Part shown: piece after piece, positions 1 through 8,837 of the stretch | Numbering within the stretch: position 1 is the stretch's first letter | Layout of the letters: each line of letters opens with the position of its first letter | Source: DASXBA01 sp036406475 | GTDB lineage: Bacteria; Actinomycetota; Thermoleophilia; Solirubrobacterales; Thermoleophilaceae | Direction of reading: 5' to 3' | DNA length: 21,511 bases | Assembly: GCA_036406475.1 (NCBI GenBank) | Contig: DASXBA010000206.1 | Location: 1-21,511 of the forward strand | Notes under the pieces: model-generated | Databases searched by the model: none | Told to the model about the DNA's origin: nothing | Seen by the model: the letters and a program-made list of their open reading frames with translations, nothing else | Program-made: the position numbers and the translations under genes

Positions 1-1583
1 TCCTGCGCGACGGGGAGGTGGTCGGGGACATGCCGGTCGAGGCGCTGGTCGACGGCTGCCCTCTCTATGACCTCGAGCCCGGCGAGCCGCAAGGGTGGGT
101 CTACGGCAATCGGGCGACGCTGCGCGCCGACGCCAGTGCCGAGGAGGAGCTGCTGGCGATCCTGAGCGCCCCCAGTGTGGCCTCCAAGCGCTGGGTCTTC
201 GAGCAGTACGACTCGATCGTCGGCTCGCGCACCGCGCGCCGGGCGGGCGCCGGCGACGCGGCGGTGCTGTCGCTCGAGCCGGACGGTGGCAGCGGCGCGA
301 TCGCGGTGTCGATCGACGGCAACGGCCGGCGTGTCGCGTGCGATCCGTTCACGGGGGCGGTCGAAGCCGTCCTGGAGTCGGCCCAGAACCTCGCCTGCGT
401 CGGCGCCGAGCCGCTCGGCCTGACCAACTGCCTCAACTTCGGCACCCCCGAGAAGCCGGCCCCGGCCTGGCAGCTCGACCGCGCCGTGCAGGGCCTCGCC
501 GATGCCTGCAACGCCCTCGGCGTACCGGTCGTCGGCGGCAACGTCTCCCTCTATAACGAGGGTCCGGAAGGGCCGATCTACCCGACGCCGGTCGTCGGCA
601 TGGTTGGCGAGCTGCCAGATCCGGCGCTGGCCGCGCCCAGCGCCTTCGTTGCCGAGGGCGATGCGATCGCTCTGCTCGGCCCCTTCGCACCGACCCTGGA
701 AGGCAGCGAGCTGGCCAAGCAGCGCGGCGAGCTCGACGCCGGTCTCCCCCAGCCCGACGTCGCCGCCGTCGCCGCGGCCTGCGCCGCGATTCGGACGGCT
801 GTCCGTACCGGGGCGCTCGAGGCCGTGCTCGAGTGCGCCTCGAACCTCGCCTGCGCCGGCGCCGAGCCGCTCGGCCTCACCAACTGCCTGAACTTCGGCA
901 ACCCCGAGAAGCCTCACATCGCCTGGCAGCTGTCCGAGGCCGTGCGCGGGCTGGCGGACGGCTGCCGCGCGCTCGGCGTGCCGGTGGTGGGCGGCAACGT
1001 CTCCCTCTACAACGAGGGCCCCGAGGGCCCGATCTACCCTACGCCGATCGTCGGGATGGTCGGCCGGCTCCCGGACCCCGAGCGGGCGGGCCGCCTCGGC
1101 TTCGCGGAGGAGGGCGACGCGATCGCGATCTGCGGCGAGTTCCAGCCGGCGTTGCCCGGCGGCGAGCTGGCCAAGCTGCGCGGCGAGCCGCTGCCGGACG
1201 GCCTTCCGGCGCTCGACCCTGCTCGCGTACGCGCGGCCCAGGAGGCGCTTCGCGAAGCCGTCCGCGACGGCTCGCTGTCCAGCGCCCACGACATCGCCGA
1301 GGGCGGCTTCCTGGTCGCAGTGGCGGAGTCGTGCCTGGCGGGCGAGATCGGCGCGTCGCTCGACCTGGGCGCCTCGGACGAGCCGTTGCGGGAGCTGTTC
1401 GGCGAGGGCCCGGGAGGCTTCGTCGTCTCGGGCGCGCCGGAGGCACTGGAGCGGCTCGGAGGCCGGATCGTCGGCAGCGTGGGCGGCGAGGCGCTCGAGC
1501 TGACGAGCGGTGGCTCGAGCTTCAGCGTCGAGCTCGACGAGCTGCGCGCGGCGCACGCGGGCCTCGCGCCCGCGTTCGCGTGA
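1..1583 (+). CDS. purL: Phosphoribosylformylglycinamidine synthase subunit PurL, 3' part, with internal duplication
   Basis: PurL converts FGAR to FGAM using ATP and ammonia supplied by PurQ/PurS (fourth step of IMP synthesis, cytoplasmic). The reading frame (codons from base 3) is open at the left edge, so the start lies upstream. The first residues, LRDGEVVGDMPVEALVDGCPLY, are the usual end of the first half of small-type PurL. The second AIRS-like half follows: DGNGRRVACDP, then GAEPLGLTNCLNFG, PVVGGNVSLYNE and IYPTP, ending in SSAHDIAEGG and a C-terminal AIRS_C region. Oddly, the block from EAVLE to about GAL/GSL occurs twice in tandem (363-818 and 819-1277, about 70% identical residues by eye). 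The protein should therefore be about 150 residues longer than the usual ~740. The part N-terminal to the block and the SSAHDIAEGG tail each occur once, so either copy alone would rebuild a normal PurL. The stop overlaps the next gene by 4 bases (GTGA). Family assignment is secure; the duplication may be real or an assembly chimera. Confidence 0.93.
   Translation, partial: LRDGEVVGDMPVEALVDGCPLYDLEPGEPQGWVYGNRATLRADASAEEELLAILSAPSVASKRWVFEQYDSIVGSRTARRAGAGDAAVLSLEPDGGSGAIAVSIDGNGRRVACDPFTGAVEAVLESAQNLACVGAEPLGLTNCLNFGTPEKPAPAWQLDRAVQGLADACNALGVPVVGGNVSLYNEGPEGPIYPTPVVGMVGELPDPALAAPSAFVAEGDAIALLGPFAPTLEGSELAKQRGELDAGLPQPDVAAVAAACAAIRTAVRTGALEAVLECASNLACAGAEPLGLTNCLNFGNPEKPHIAWQLSEAVRGLADGCRALGVPVVGGNVSLYNEGPEGPIYPTPIVGMVGRLPDPERAGRLGFAEEGDAIAICGEFQPALPGGELAKLRGEPLPDGLPALDPARVRAAQEALREAVRDGSLSSAHDIAEGGFLVAVAESCLAGEIGASLDLGASDEPLRELFGEGPGGFVVSGAPEALERLGGRIVGSVGGEALELTSGGSSFSVELDELRAAHAGLAPAFA
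363..1277 (+). repeat. Diverged in-frame tandem duplication inside purL (456 + 459 bp)
   Basis: Unit 1 is 363-818 and unit 2 is 819-1277; they abut directly. Both encode EAVLE, then NLAC.GAEPLGLTNCLNFG, PEKP, AWQL, ALGVPVVGGNVSLYNEGPEGPIYPTP, VGMVG, LPDP, EGDAIA and ELAK.RGE. They differ at about 40 of 152 aligned residues and by one codon in length, so this is not a recent exact duplication. Each unit runs from the middle of the second AIRS_N-like domain to the early AIRS_C-like domain. The gene product therefore reads complete N domain, partial C domain, partial N domain, complete C domain. The junction at 810-821 (GGGGCGCTCGAG) resembles the natural entry at 354-365 (GGGGCGGTCGAA). Confidence 0.9.
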
Positions 1584-1981
1584 GCGACAACGCCGAGACG
1601 CTACGGCGCTATATCGAGCTCTTCAACGAGAGGCCCGAGCCGCCGCTCGAGCTCGTCCACCCGGACGTCGAGATCCACATGTTTCGCGGCTCTCCGCTCG
1701 CCGGGCCCTACCAGGGCCACGAGGGGGTGCGGCAGTGGCGCCAGGACACCTTCGACGTCATCCGCGACTGGCGCGTGGAGCTGGACGAGCTGATCGCCGG
1801 CGAGGACCCGGACGTGGTCGTGGCCGCCGAGAGGTTCGTGGGGCGCATGGCGCACACCGACCTGCCGGCCAGCTTTCCGCTGGCGGTCGTCGTTCGCTTC
1901 CGCGACGGGCTGATCGCCCGCTTCGAGGGCTACCGCGAGCTGGACGAGGCGCTCGAGGCGGCGGGTCTGATCCGGCGGTGA
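1580..1981 (+). CDS. NTF2-like / SnoaL-like small protein
   Basis: This is a 133-residue protein with the look of the NTF2/SnoaL fold. It opens with NAETLRRYIELFNERPEPPLELVHPDVEIH (helix, then first strand), then GPYQGHEGVRQW, and ends with strands VVVRFRDGLIARFEGYRELDEALEAAG. The pattern of opening helices followed by a curved sheet ending in R..EGY....EAL.AAG is typical of stand-alone polyketide-cyclase-like or ester-isomerase-like members, whose substrates cannot be read from sequence. The GTG start at 1580 overlaps the purL stop (GTGA), implying translational coupling, so it probably belongs to the pur transcript. No signal peptide or membrane segment is seen. Its role in purine synthesis, if any, is unknown; co-location may be accidental. 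Confidence 0.8.
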   Translation: MSDNAETLRRYIELFNERPEPPLELVHPDVEIHMFRGSPLAGPYQGHEGVRQWRQDTFDVIRDWRVELDELIAGEDPDVVVAAERFVGRMAHTDLPASFPLAVVVRFRDGLIARFEGYRELDEALEAAGLIRR

Positions 1982-1997
1982 CGCCGGACCCCGCTGG

Positions 1998-2003
1998 TAC
2001 TCT
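1998..2003 (+). promoter_or_regulatory. Possible -10 element upstream of purF (TACTCT)
   Basis: The 81 bases between the SnoaL-like stop and the purF ATG contain TACTCT, which fits the TAnnnT -10 pattern seen elsewhere in this window. No clear -35 is visible. If used, transcription would begin near 2010 and give purF its own start point inside the cluster. This is a weak call from pattern alone. Confidence 0.25.
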
Positions 2004-2062
2004 TGCCGCAGTGGCCGGGCCACCGAGAAGGCACTCGTAAGCACCCCCGCCGGCCGCTCAGG

Positions 2063-3499
2063 ATGACCTCTTCAGACCCGATTCCCGATCGCGACGGCCC
2101 GCGCGACGAGTGTGGCGTCTTCGGCGTCTACGCGCCGGAGTCCGACGTCGCGCGCCTGGCCTACTTCGCCCTCTACGCGCTCCAGCACCGGGGCCAGGAG
2201 TCGGCCGGCATCGCCTCGAGCGAGCGCGGCCAGATCATGACCGTGCGCGACCTCGGCCTCGTGTCGCAGGTGTTCGACGAGGACAAGCTCAAGGCGCTCG
2301 AGGGTGAGCTGGCGGTGGGCCACGTCCGCTACTCCACGACGGGCTCCTCGGCCTGGGAGAACGCGCAGCCCGTCTGGCGCTCCGACCGCCGCCAGGTTGC
2401 GCTGGCGCACAACGGCAACCTGATCAACGCGGTGGAGCTGCACGCGCAGCTCACGGACGAGGGCGTCGCCTTCCGCGGCAGCTCCGACTCGGAGATCATG
2501 GCCGCGCTCCTCTCCCGCCATGAGGCGGACACGCTCGAGGACGCCGTGGCCGACGTGATCCCGCGGCTCCAGGGCGCCTTCTCGACCGTCGTGATGACCT
2601 CGGACTCGGTGGTGGCCTTCCGCGACCCGGCCGGGCTGCGGCCGCTGTCGCTGGGCCGGCTCGGCGACCGCTACTGCGTGGCCTCCGAGAGCTGCGCCTT
2701 CGACATCATCGGCGCCGAGCTGCTCCGCGAGGTCCAGCCGGGCGAGATGGTCTCGCTCGGCGAGCGCGGGATCGAGACGCGCCAGGTGGTCGACTCGGAG
2801 CGCAAGGCGTTCTGCGTCTTCGAGCACATCTACTTCGCCCGCCCGGACTCGGTTCTCGAGGGCAACCGCACGCAGGTGTCGCGGCGCAAGATGGGGGAGA
2901 TCCTCTGGCGCGAGGCGCCGGTCGAGGCCGACGTCGTGATCGCCGTTCCCGACTCGGGCAACCCCGCGGCGGCGGGCTACTCCAAGGCGAGCGGGCTCCC
3001 CCGCGACGACGGCCTGATCAAGAACCGCTACGTGGCGCGCACGTTCATCCAGCCGGGCCAGGAGCTGCGCAAGCACGGCCTGCGGATGAAGTTCAACCCG
3101 CTGCGCGAGGTGGTGGAGGGCAAGCGGATCGTGGTGGTCGACGACTCGATCGTCCGCGGCAACACCACGCGCCAGATCGTGAAGATGCTCCGGGACGCCG
3201 GCGCCACCGAGGTCCACATGCGGGTCTCGGCGCCGCCGATCCGGCACCCCTGCCACTACGGCATCGACATGTCGACCGCCCAGGAGATGGTCGCCCACGA
3301 CCGCACCATCGAGGAGGTGGCGGAGGAGCTCGACTGCGACTCGCTCGCCTACCTGTCCCTGGACGGCGTCTACGAGGCGATCCGCTCCACGCGCGACACG
3401 CACTGCGACGCGTGCTTCTCCGGCCAGTACCCGCTCGAGCGCACGGAGTCCGCAAACGGCAAGTTCGCCTTGGAGCAGTTGGCGACCGTAAGTCGCTAG
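2063..3499 (+). CDS. purF: Amidophosphoribosyltransferase PurF (Fe-S type)
   Basis: PurF catalyses the committed step of purine synthesis: PRPP + glutamine to phosphoribosylamine. I chose ATG 2063 (preceded by a weak CAGG) over the in-frame TTG at 2003. It gives MTSSDPIPDRDGPRDECGVFG, a 16-residue propeptide before the N-terminal nucleophile Cys17, as in Bacillus-type enzymes. The Ntn glutaminase domain (about 17-240) contains ALQHRGQESAGIA and HNGNL. The phosphoribosyltransferase domain contains the PRPP loop VVVDDSIVRGNTT near 357-369. Four cysteines at about 251, 397, 448 and 451 (AFCVFEH, HPCHYG, HCDACF) match the [4Fe-4S] ligands of the oxygen-sensitive class. The protein is 478 residues, a normal length. 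The stop shares the palindrome CTAG with the convergent gene's stop. purM, often next to purF, is not in the window. Confidence 0.97.
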   Translation: MTSSDPIPDRDGPRDECGVFGVYAPESDVARLAYFALYALQHRGQESAGIASSERGQIMTVRDLGLVSQVFDEDKLKALEGELAVGHVRYSTTGSSAWENAQPVWRSDRRQVALAHNGNLINAVELHAQLTDEGVAFRGSSDSEIMAALLSRHEADTLEDAVADVIPRLQGAFSTVVMTSDSVVAFRDPAGLRPLSLGRLGDRYCVASESCAFDIIGAELLREVQPGEMVSLGERGIETRQVVDSERKAFCVFEHIYFARPDSVLEGNRTQVSRRKMGEILWREAPVEADVVIAVPDSGNPAAAGYSKASGLPRDDGLIKNRYVARTFIQPGQELRKHGLRMKFNPLREVVEGKRIVVVDDSIVRGNTTRQIVKMLRDAGATEVHMRVSAPPIRHPCHYGIDMSTAQEMVAHDRTIEEVAEELDCDSLAYLSLDGVYEAIRSTRDTHCDACFSGQYPLERTESANGKFALEQLATVSR

Positions 3500-4596
3500 T
3501 CGCTGGTCGCCAGGACCGTCACGCCGACGCGCTGGACCTCGTTGTTGGCGTAGCCGCCGAGGTTCCAGGGCGCGTCGAGCGGCTGCGTGTTTCCGGCGGC
3601 GTCCGTGGCGCGGCAGCAGAGCTCGTGGACGCCTTCGCTCGCGGTCCAGCCGAACTCCCACGAGCGCCAGGCGTGCGGGCCCACCTGCGGGCCGAGCGTC
3701 GCGTCCGCCCAGGTGGCGCCCCCGTCGCCGCTCACCTCGACCCGCTCGATCGCCCCGTGCCCGGACCAGGCCCGCCCGCGGATCGTGGTCGGCCCCGGCT
3801 CGATGAGGCGCTCGCGATCGGCGAAGTTGGGAATTCCGGGCGGGGTCATCAGCGAGCGCGGCACCATGCGGGTCACCGGCTCGCCGGGCTCGTCGGCCGT
3901 CTGCCGGAATCGGTAGCCGGACTCCTGCTGGTAGCCCTCGAAGGGTCGGTCGAGCACGGTGATCCGCTCGAGCCACTTGACGTTCGTCATGCCGTACCAG
4001 CCGGGCACCACGAGACGCAGCGGGAACCCGTGCTGCGGCGGCAGCGGCTGGCCGTTCATGGAGTAGGCGAGCAGGACGTCGCCGGCGCCGGCCTCGTCGG
4101 GCGTCAGCGCGCGCTCGTATTGCTGCTCCTCATCGCCCTCGACCCCGCGGTCGAGCCCGGTGAAGACGATCGACTCGGCGGAGTCGCTTACGCCCGCCTC
4201 CACGAGCAGGTCCCGCAGCGGCACGCCGGTCCACTCGGCGGTGCCGACCGCTTCGAGCAGCCAGGGCTGGCTGATCGGCCGTGGCGACAGGCGGGCGCGG
4301 CCGTTGCCCGCGCACTCCATCGTCACAGGCACGCTCACGGCCGGGCGGGCGCGGAGATCGTCGAGCGACAGCGACAGCTCGTTTTCGACAAGCCCGCCGA
4401 CCGTCAGCCGCCAGGCGGCGGCGTCCACCACCGGGATGTCGTAATGGATCAGGAGGTAGTGCAGCCCCGCGGGTGTCAGGTCGTACTGAAGCGCCTCGAG
4501 CGGCAGGCCGTGGTTGCGCGCGGCAAGCCGCAGCTCCGCCGGCGTGATGCCCTCCGCGTTGTCGACGGCTGGCGACTGGGAGGCCTTCGAGCTCAT
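3496..4596 (-). CDS. Molybdopterin-dependent oxidoreductase, sulfite oxidase family
   Basis: This 366-residue protein has the sulfite-oxidase fold. The Moco domain begins NHGLPLEALQYDLTPAGLHYLLIHYDIP and contains MECAGNGR, where Cys95 is the expected Mo ligand. It continues through PPQHGFPLRLVVPGWYGMTNVKWLERI. The C-terminal part (about 260-366: IRGRAWSGHGAIERVEVSGDGG, W.FGW, CCRATDAAGNTQP) is the Mo-co dimerisation domain. There is no heme b5 domain and no twin-arginine signal, so a cytoplasmic enzyme with an external electron acceptor is inferred. Whether it oxidises sulfite is unproven, since related proteins have other substrates. ATG 4596 fits the start of homology and has no Shine-Dalgarno; TACGCT ends 12 nt upstream. 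It is convergent with purF and divergent from recQ, so its place in the purine locus does not imply a purine role. Confidence 0.9.
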   Translation of the reverse strand: MSSKASQSPAVDNAEGITPAELRLAARNHGLPLEALQYDLTPAGLHYLLIHYDIPVVDAAAWRLTVGGLVENELSLSLDDLRARPAVSVPVTMECAGNGRARLSPRPISQPWLLEAVGTAEWTGVPLRDLLVEAGVSDSAESIVFTGLDRGVEGDEEQQYERALTPDEAGAGDVLLAYSMNGQPLPPQHGFPLRLVVPGWYGMTNVKWLERITVLDRPFEGYQQESGYRFRQTADEPGEPVTRMVPRSLMTPPGIPNFADRERLIEPGPTTIRGRAWSGHGAIERVEVSGDGGATWADATLGPQVGPHAWRSWEFGWTASEGVHELCCRATDAAGNTQPLDAPWNLGGYANNEVQRVGVTVLATSD

Positions 4597-4668
4597 ATTG
4601 CGCGACGAGCGTAACGACTCGCGCACGGGCCGGCCGGGGCCGCCGAGACCGGCGCTAGGGTGGCTCGC
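4597..4668. promoter_or_regulatory. Divergent promoter region; leaderless recQ promoter
   Basis: This short divergent spacer serves recQ (+) and the Mo-enzyme (-). On the + strand TAGGGT (4656-4661) is followed by exactly 7 nt and then GTG 4669, the layout of a leaderless transcript. On the - strand TACGCT (4613-4608) lies 11 nt before ATG 4596, giving a leader of only a few bases. Neither start has a Shine-Dalgarno. No convincing -35 boxes are seen. Confidence 0.5.
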
Positions 4669-6429
<1,761 letters not shown>

Positions 6430-6570
6430 CGCCGTGATCCGGCGAGGGACTGCGCGTGCCTGGCAAGCCCGCGAGCGCAGTCGATGCAGAGCATCGGCGA
6501 GCATCGTGGGCGCCGCCAGGAATGCTCAGGCACCGCCGAGTGCGGCGGTAGTTGAGGATGGGAGCACCTA
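6430..6570 (+). promoter_or_regulatory. Structured leader of purN: consecutive perfect hairpins plus Shine-Dalgarno
   Basis: The region between recQ and purN contains back-to-back perfect stems: CGCCG/CGGCG (6430-6434 with 6440-6444); GACTGCGC/GCGCAGTC (6448-6455 with 6475-6482); GATGC/GCATC (6483-6487 with 6491-6495); GAGCAT/ATGCTC (6499-6504 with 6522-6527, with an inner TGG/CCA); and ACCGCCG/CGGCGGT closing an AGTG loop (6532-6549). GAGCATCG is repeated directly at 6489-6496 and 6499-6506, so CGATGC and ATGCTC can each pair with either copy, giving mutually exclusive folds. GGGAG at 6560-6564 lies 6 nt before the purN ATG. There is no poly-T tract, so it is not a clear intrinsic terminator. 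I cannot match it to a known riboswitch class; regulation of purN/purH is an inference. Confidence 0.5.
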
Positions 6571-7194
6571 ATGCCCTTCCGAGTCGCTGTCCTGATCTCC
6601 GGGGAGGGCACCAACCTCCAGGCGCTCCTCGACACGGTCCACGGCCGTGACGGGATCGAGGTGGTCGGCGTGGCGTCGAGCGGGCCCGACGCGGGAGGGC
6701 TCGACCGTGCGCGCCGGGCGGACGTGGAAACGGCCGTGTTCGAGATCGAGTCGCACGCCGATCGCGACGATCGCGACGGAGCGCTCGCTGCCTGGCTCGA
6801 GGAGCGCGACGTGGAGCTCGTCGTCCTGGCGGGGTTCATGCAGCTGCTCGGCGCCGGCTTCATCTCCCGTTTCCAGGGCCGGATCGTCAACGTCCACCCG
6901 GCGCTGCTGCCCGCGTTCCCGGGGGTCAAGGCGATCGAGCAGGCGCTCGAGCACGGGGTCAAGGTGATCGGCGTCACCGTCCACTTCGTCGACGAAGGCG
7001 TCGACAGCGGGCCGATCATCTTGCAGGAAGCCTTCGAGCTTTCCTACCCTTCCGACATCGCGGCTGTCGAGGAGCGCGTCCATGGCATCGAGCACCGCCT
7101 GCTTCCGCAGGCGGTTCGTCTGATCGCCGAGGGCAGGGTGCGACTGGACCCGGACAATCCACGGCTCGTTCGGATCGATGGCCGAGGCGACTGA
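6571..7194 (+). CDS. purN: Phosphoribosylglycinamide formyltransferase PurN
   Basis: PurN transfers a formyl group from 10-formyl-tetrahydrofolate to GAR in the third step of purine synthesis. The 207-residue protein is of normal length. It shows RVAVLISGEGTNLQALL (phosphate-binding loop, residues 4-20), LAGFMQLLGAGFI, and the catalytic segment RIVNVHPALLPAFPG with Asn107 and His109. The folate-side segment VHFVDEGVDSGPII carries Asp145. HPALLP replaces the commoner HPSLLP. The start is supported by GGGAG 6 nt upstream. The 3' end overlaps purH by 17 bases, so the two are surely co-transcribed and probably translationally coupled. The unusually structured 141-base leader upstream may control both. 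Confidence 0.97.
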   Translation: MPFRVAVLISGEGTNLQALLDTVHGRDGIEVVGVASSGPDAGGLDRARRADVETAVFEIESHADRDDRDGALAAWLEERDVELVVLAGFMQLLGAGFISRFQGRIVNVHPALLPAFPGVKAIEQALEHGVKVIGVTVHFVDEGVDSGPIILQEAFELSYPSDIAAVEERVHGIEHRLLPQAVRLIAEGRVRLDPDNPRLVRIDGRGD

Positions 7195-8779
7195 GCCGCG
7201 CGGAGTAGAGCCGGTGCCGTCCGGCGACGTGCAGGTGCGGCGGGCGCTGCTCACCGTGTCCGACAAGCGCGGCCTGGTCGAGTTCGGCCGTGGGCTGCGG
7301 GAGCTCGGCGTCGAGCTGATCTCCACCGGCGGGACCGCCCACGAGCTCGAGATGGAAGGAGTCGAGACCCGCGCGGTGGAGGACTACACCGGCTTCCCGG
7401 AGATCCTGGATGGCCGCGTCAAGACGCTGAACCCGCGCATCTACGCCGGGCTGCTCGCCGTCCGCTCGAACGAGGAGCACGTGCGGACGCTGAACGAACA
7501 CGCGATCGAGCCGATCGACCTCGTCTGCGTGAACCTTTATCCGTTCGAGCGCGTCTCCGCCCAGCGCGGGGTGGAGCCGCAGGAGGTGATCGAGAACATC
7601 GACGTCGGCGGGCCGACGCTGATCCGCGCGTCCGCCAAGAACCACGCTTTCGTCGCGGTGGTCACCTCGCCGGAGAGCTACGACGCCGTGCTCGAGGAGC
7701 TTCGAACGAGCGGCGGCCGCCTGTCGGAGCGCACGCGCGAGTCGCTCGCGATGGAGGCGTTCTCGTACACGGCCCGCTATGACGCTGCGATCTCCCGCTG
7801 GTTCGCTGAGCGCGAGGAGGACTTCCCGGGCCTCTACGCGCAGGCGTTCGAGAAGGTGCTCGACCTCTCATACGGCGAGAACCCGCACCAGCGCGCCGCC
7901 TACTACGCCGAGGCCGGCGCCCGCACGCACCTGCTCTCGATGGTGTCGAAGCTCCACGGCAAGGAGCTGTCGTTCAACAACCTGCTCGACCTCGAGTCGG
8001 GCCGCCGGCTGGTCGAGGAGTTCGAGGTCCCGGCCGCGGCGATCGTCAAGCACAACAACCCCTGTGGCTGCGCGGTGGGCAGCGACGTCGGCCAGGCCTT
8101 CGACAAGGCGATCGCCACCGACAGGATGAGCGCCTACGGCGGCGTCTACTGCTTCAACCGCAAGGTCGACCGGGCGCTCGCCGAGAAGCTCCACGAGATC
8201 TTCGTCGAGCTCGTGTACGCCCCCGGCTACGACGACGACGCGCTGGAGGTGCTCGAGCAGAAGGAGAACGTGCGGATCCTCGAGTCGCAGGAGCGGCGGC
8301 GGACGCCCGTCACCGAGCACGACATGAAGCGCGTGCGCGGCGGCCTGCTCGTGCAGGACCGTGACACCGGGCTCGAGCTGCGCGAGGAGATGAGCGTGCC
8401 CACGCAGCGCAAGCCGTCGGAGGAGGAGTGGGGCGAGCTCCTGTTCGCGATGCGCGCCTGCAAGCACGTGCGCTCGAACGCGATCGTCCTGGCCAAGAGC
8501 CTCGCCACGGTTGGGGTCGGCGCGGGCCAGATGAGCCGGGTCGACTCCGTGCGCATCGCCCTCGACAAGGCGCGCGACGCCGAGGCCGACCTCGAGGGCG
8601 CGGTCATGGCCTCGGACGCGTTCTTCCCGTTCGCGGACGGCCCGCAGCGCGCTATCGACGCCGGGATCCGGGCGATCATCCAGCCGGGAGGCTCGACCCG
8701 GGACAGCGAGGTGATCGCCGCCTGCGACGAGGCCGGCATCGCGATGGTCTTCACCGCCCGCCGCCACTTCCGCCACTGA
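7178..8779 (+). CDS. purH: Bifunctional AICAR transformylase / IMP cyclohydrolase PurH
   Basis: PurH carries out the last two steps to IMP: formylation of AICAR and ring closure of FAICAR. The 533-residue protein begins with the MGS-like cyclohydrolase domain (about 21-160: RRALLTVSDKRGLVEFGR, ELISTGGTAHEL, DGRVKTLNPRIYAGLL, NLYPF, NIDVGGPTLIRASAKN). The transformylase domain follows, with YGENPHQRAAYY, the catalytic KHNNPCG (Lys291, His292), and the C-terminal signature SDAFFPFADGPQRAIDAGIRAIIQPGGS.RD and RHFRH. ATG 7178 gives a roughly 20-residue non-conserved leader. A GTG start inside it is possible, since homology starts near residue 20. It overlaps purN by 17 nt. No terminator is evident after the stop. 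Confidence 0.97.
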   Translation: MAEATEPRGVEPVPSGDVQVRRALLTVSDKRGLVEFGRGLRELGVELISTGGTAHELEMEGVETRAVEDYTGFPEILDGRVKTLNPRIYAGLLAVRSNEEHVRTLNEHAIEPIDLVCVNLYPFERVSAQRGVEPQEVIENIDVGGPTLIRASAKNHAFVAVVTSPESYDAVLEELRTSGGRLSERTRESLAMEAFSYTARYDAAISRWFAEREEDFPGLYAQAFEKVLDLSYGENPHQRAAYYAEAGARTHLLSMVSKLHGKELSFNNLLDLESGRRLVEEFEVPAAAIVKHNNPCGCAVGSDVGQAFDKAIATDRMSAYGGVYCFNRKVDRALAEKLHEIFVELVYAPGYDDDALEVLEQKENVRILESQERRRTPVTEHDMKRVRGGLLVQDRDTGLELREEMSVPTQRKPSEEEWGELLFAMRACKHVRSNAIVLAKSLATVGVGAGQMSRVDSVRIALDKARDAEADLEGAVMASDAFFPFADGPQRAIDAGIRAIIQPGGSTRDSEVIAACDEAGIAMVFTARRHFRH

Positions 8780-8814
8780 TCGGCGACCCTTCGATGGTTC
8801 TCAAACCGAACGGC

Positions 8815-8820
8815 TAGGAT
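8815..8820 (+). promoter_or_regulatory. Probable -10 element of the ArsR-type gene (TAGGAT)
   Basis: TAGGAT fits the TAnnnT pattern used by several genes in this window. It would start transcription near 8827, leaving an 11-base leader that contains GGAGAG directly before ATG 8838. It separates the regulator from the purH transcript. No -35 is recognisable. Confidence 0.35.
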
Positions 8821-8837
8821 TGTTGAGCGGTGGAGAG

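Noticed and set aside
3480..3520. Intrinsic terminator between purF and the Mo-enzyme gene
   Set aside because: There is no stem followed by a T tract on either strand. The same holds after purH and between SixA and ppx.
2072..3976. 634-codon - strand frame opposite purF
   Set aside because: It is a shadow of purF with repetitive R/A/V/D composition; purF itself has complete motifs.
6430..6570. ZTP (pfl) or glycine riboswitch before purN
   Set aside because: CCGTGATCCGGCG, GCCTGGCA and CTCAGGCA recall parts of these motifs, but order, spacing and the required partner elements (for example the 3' CCGCCTGGGC of ZTP or CGCCGAAGG of glycine) are missing.
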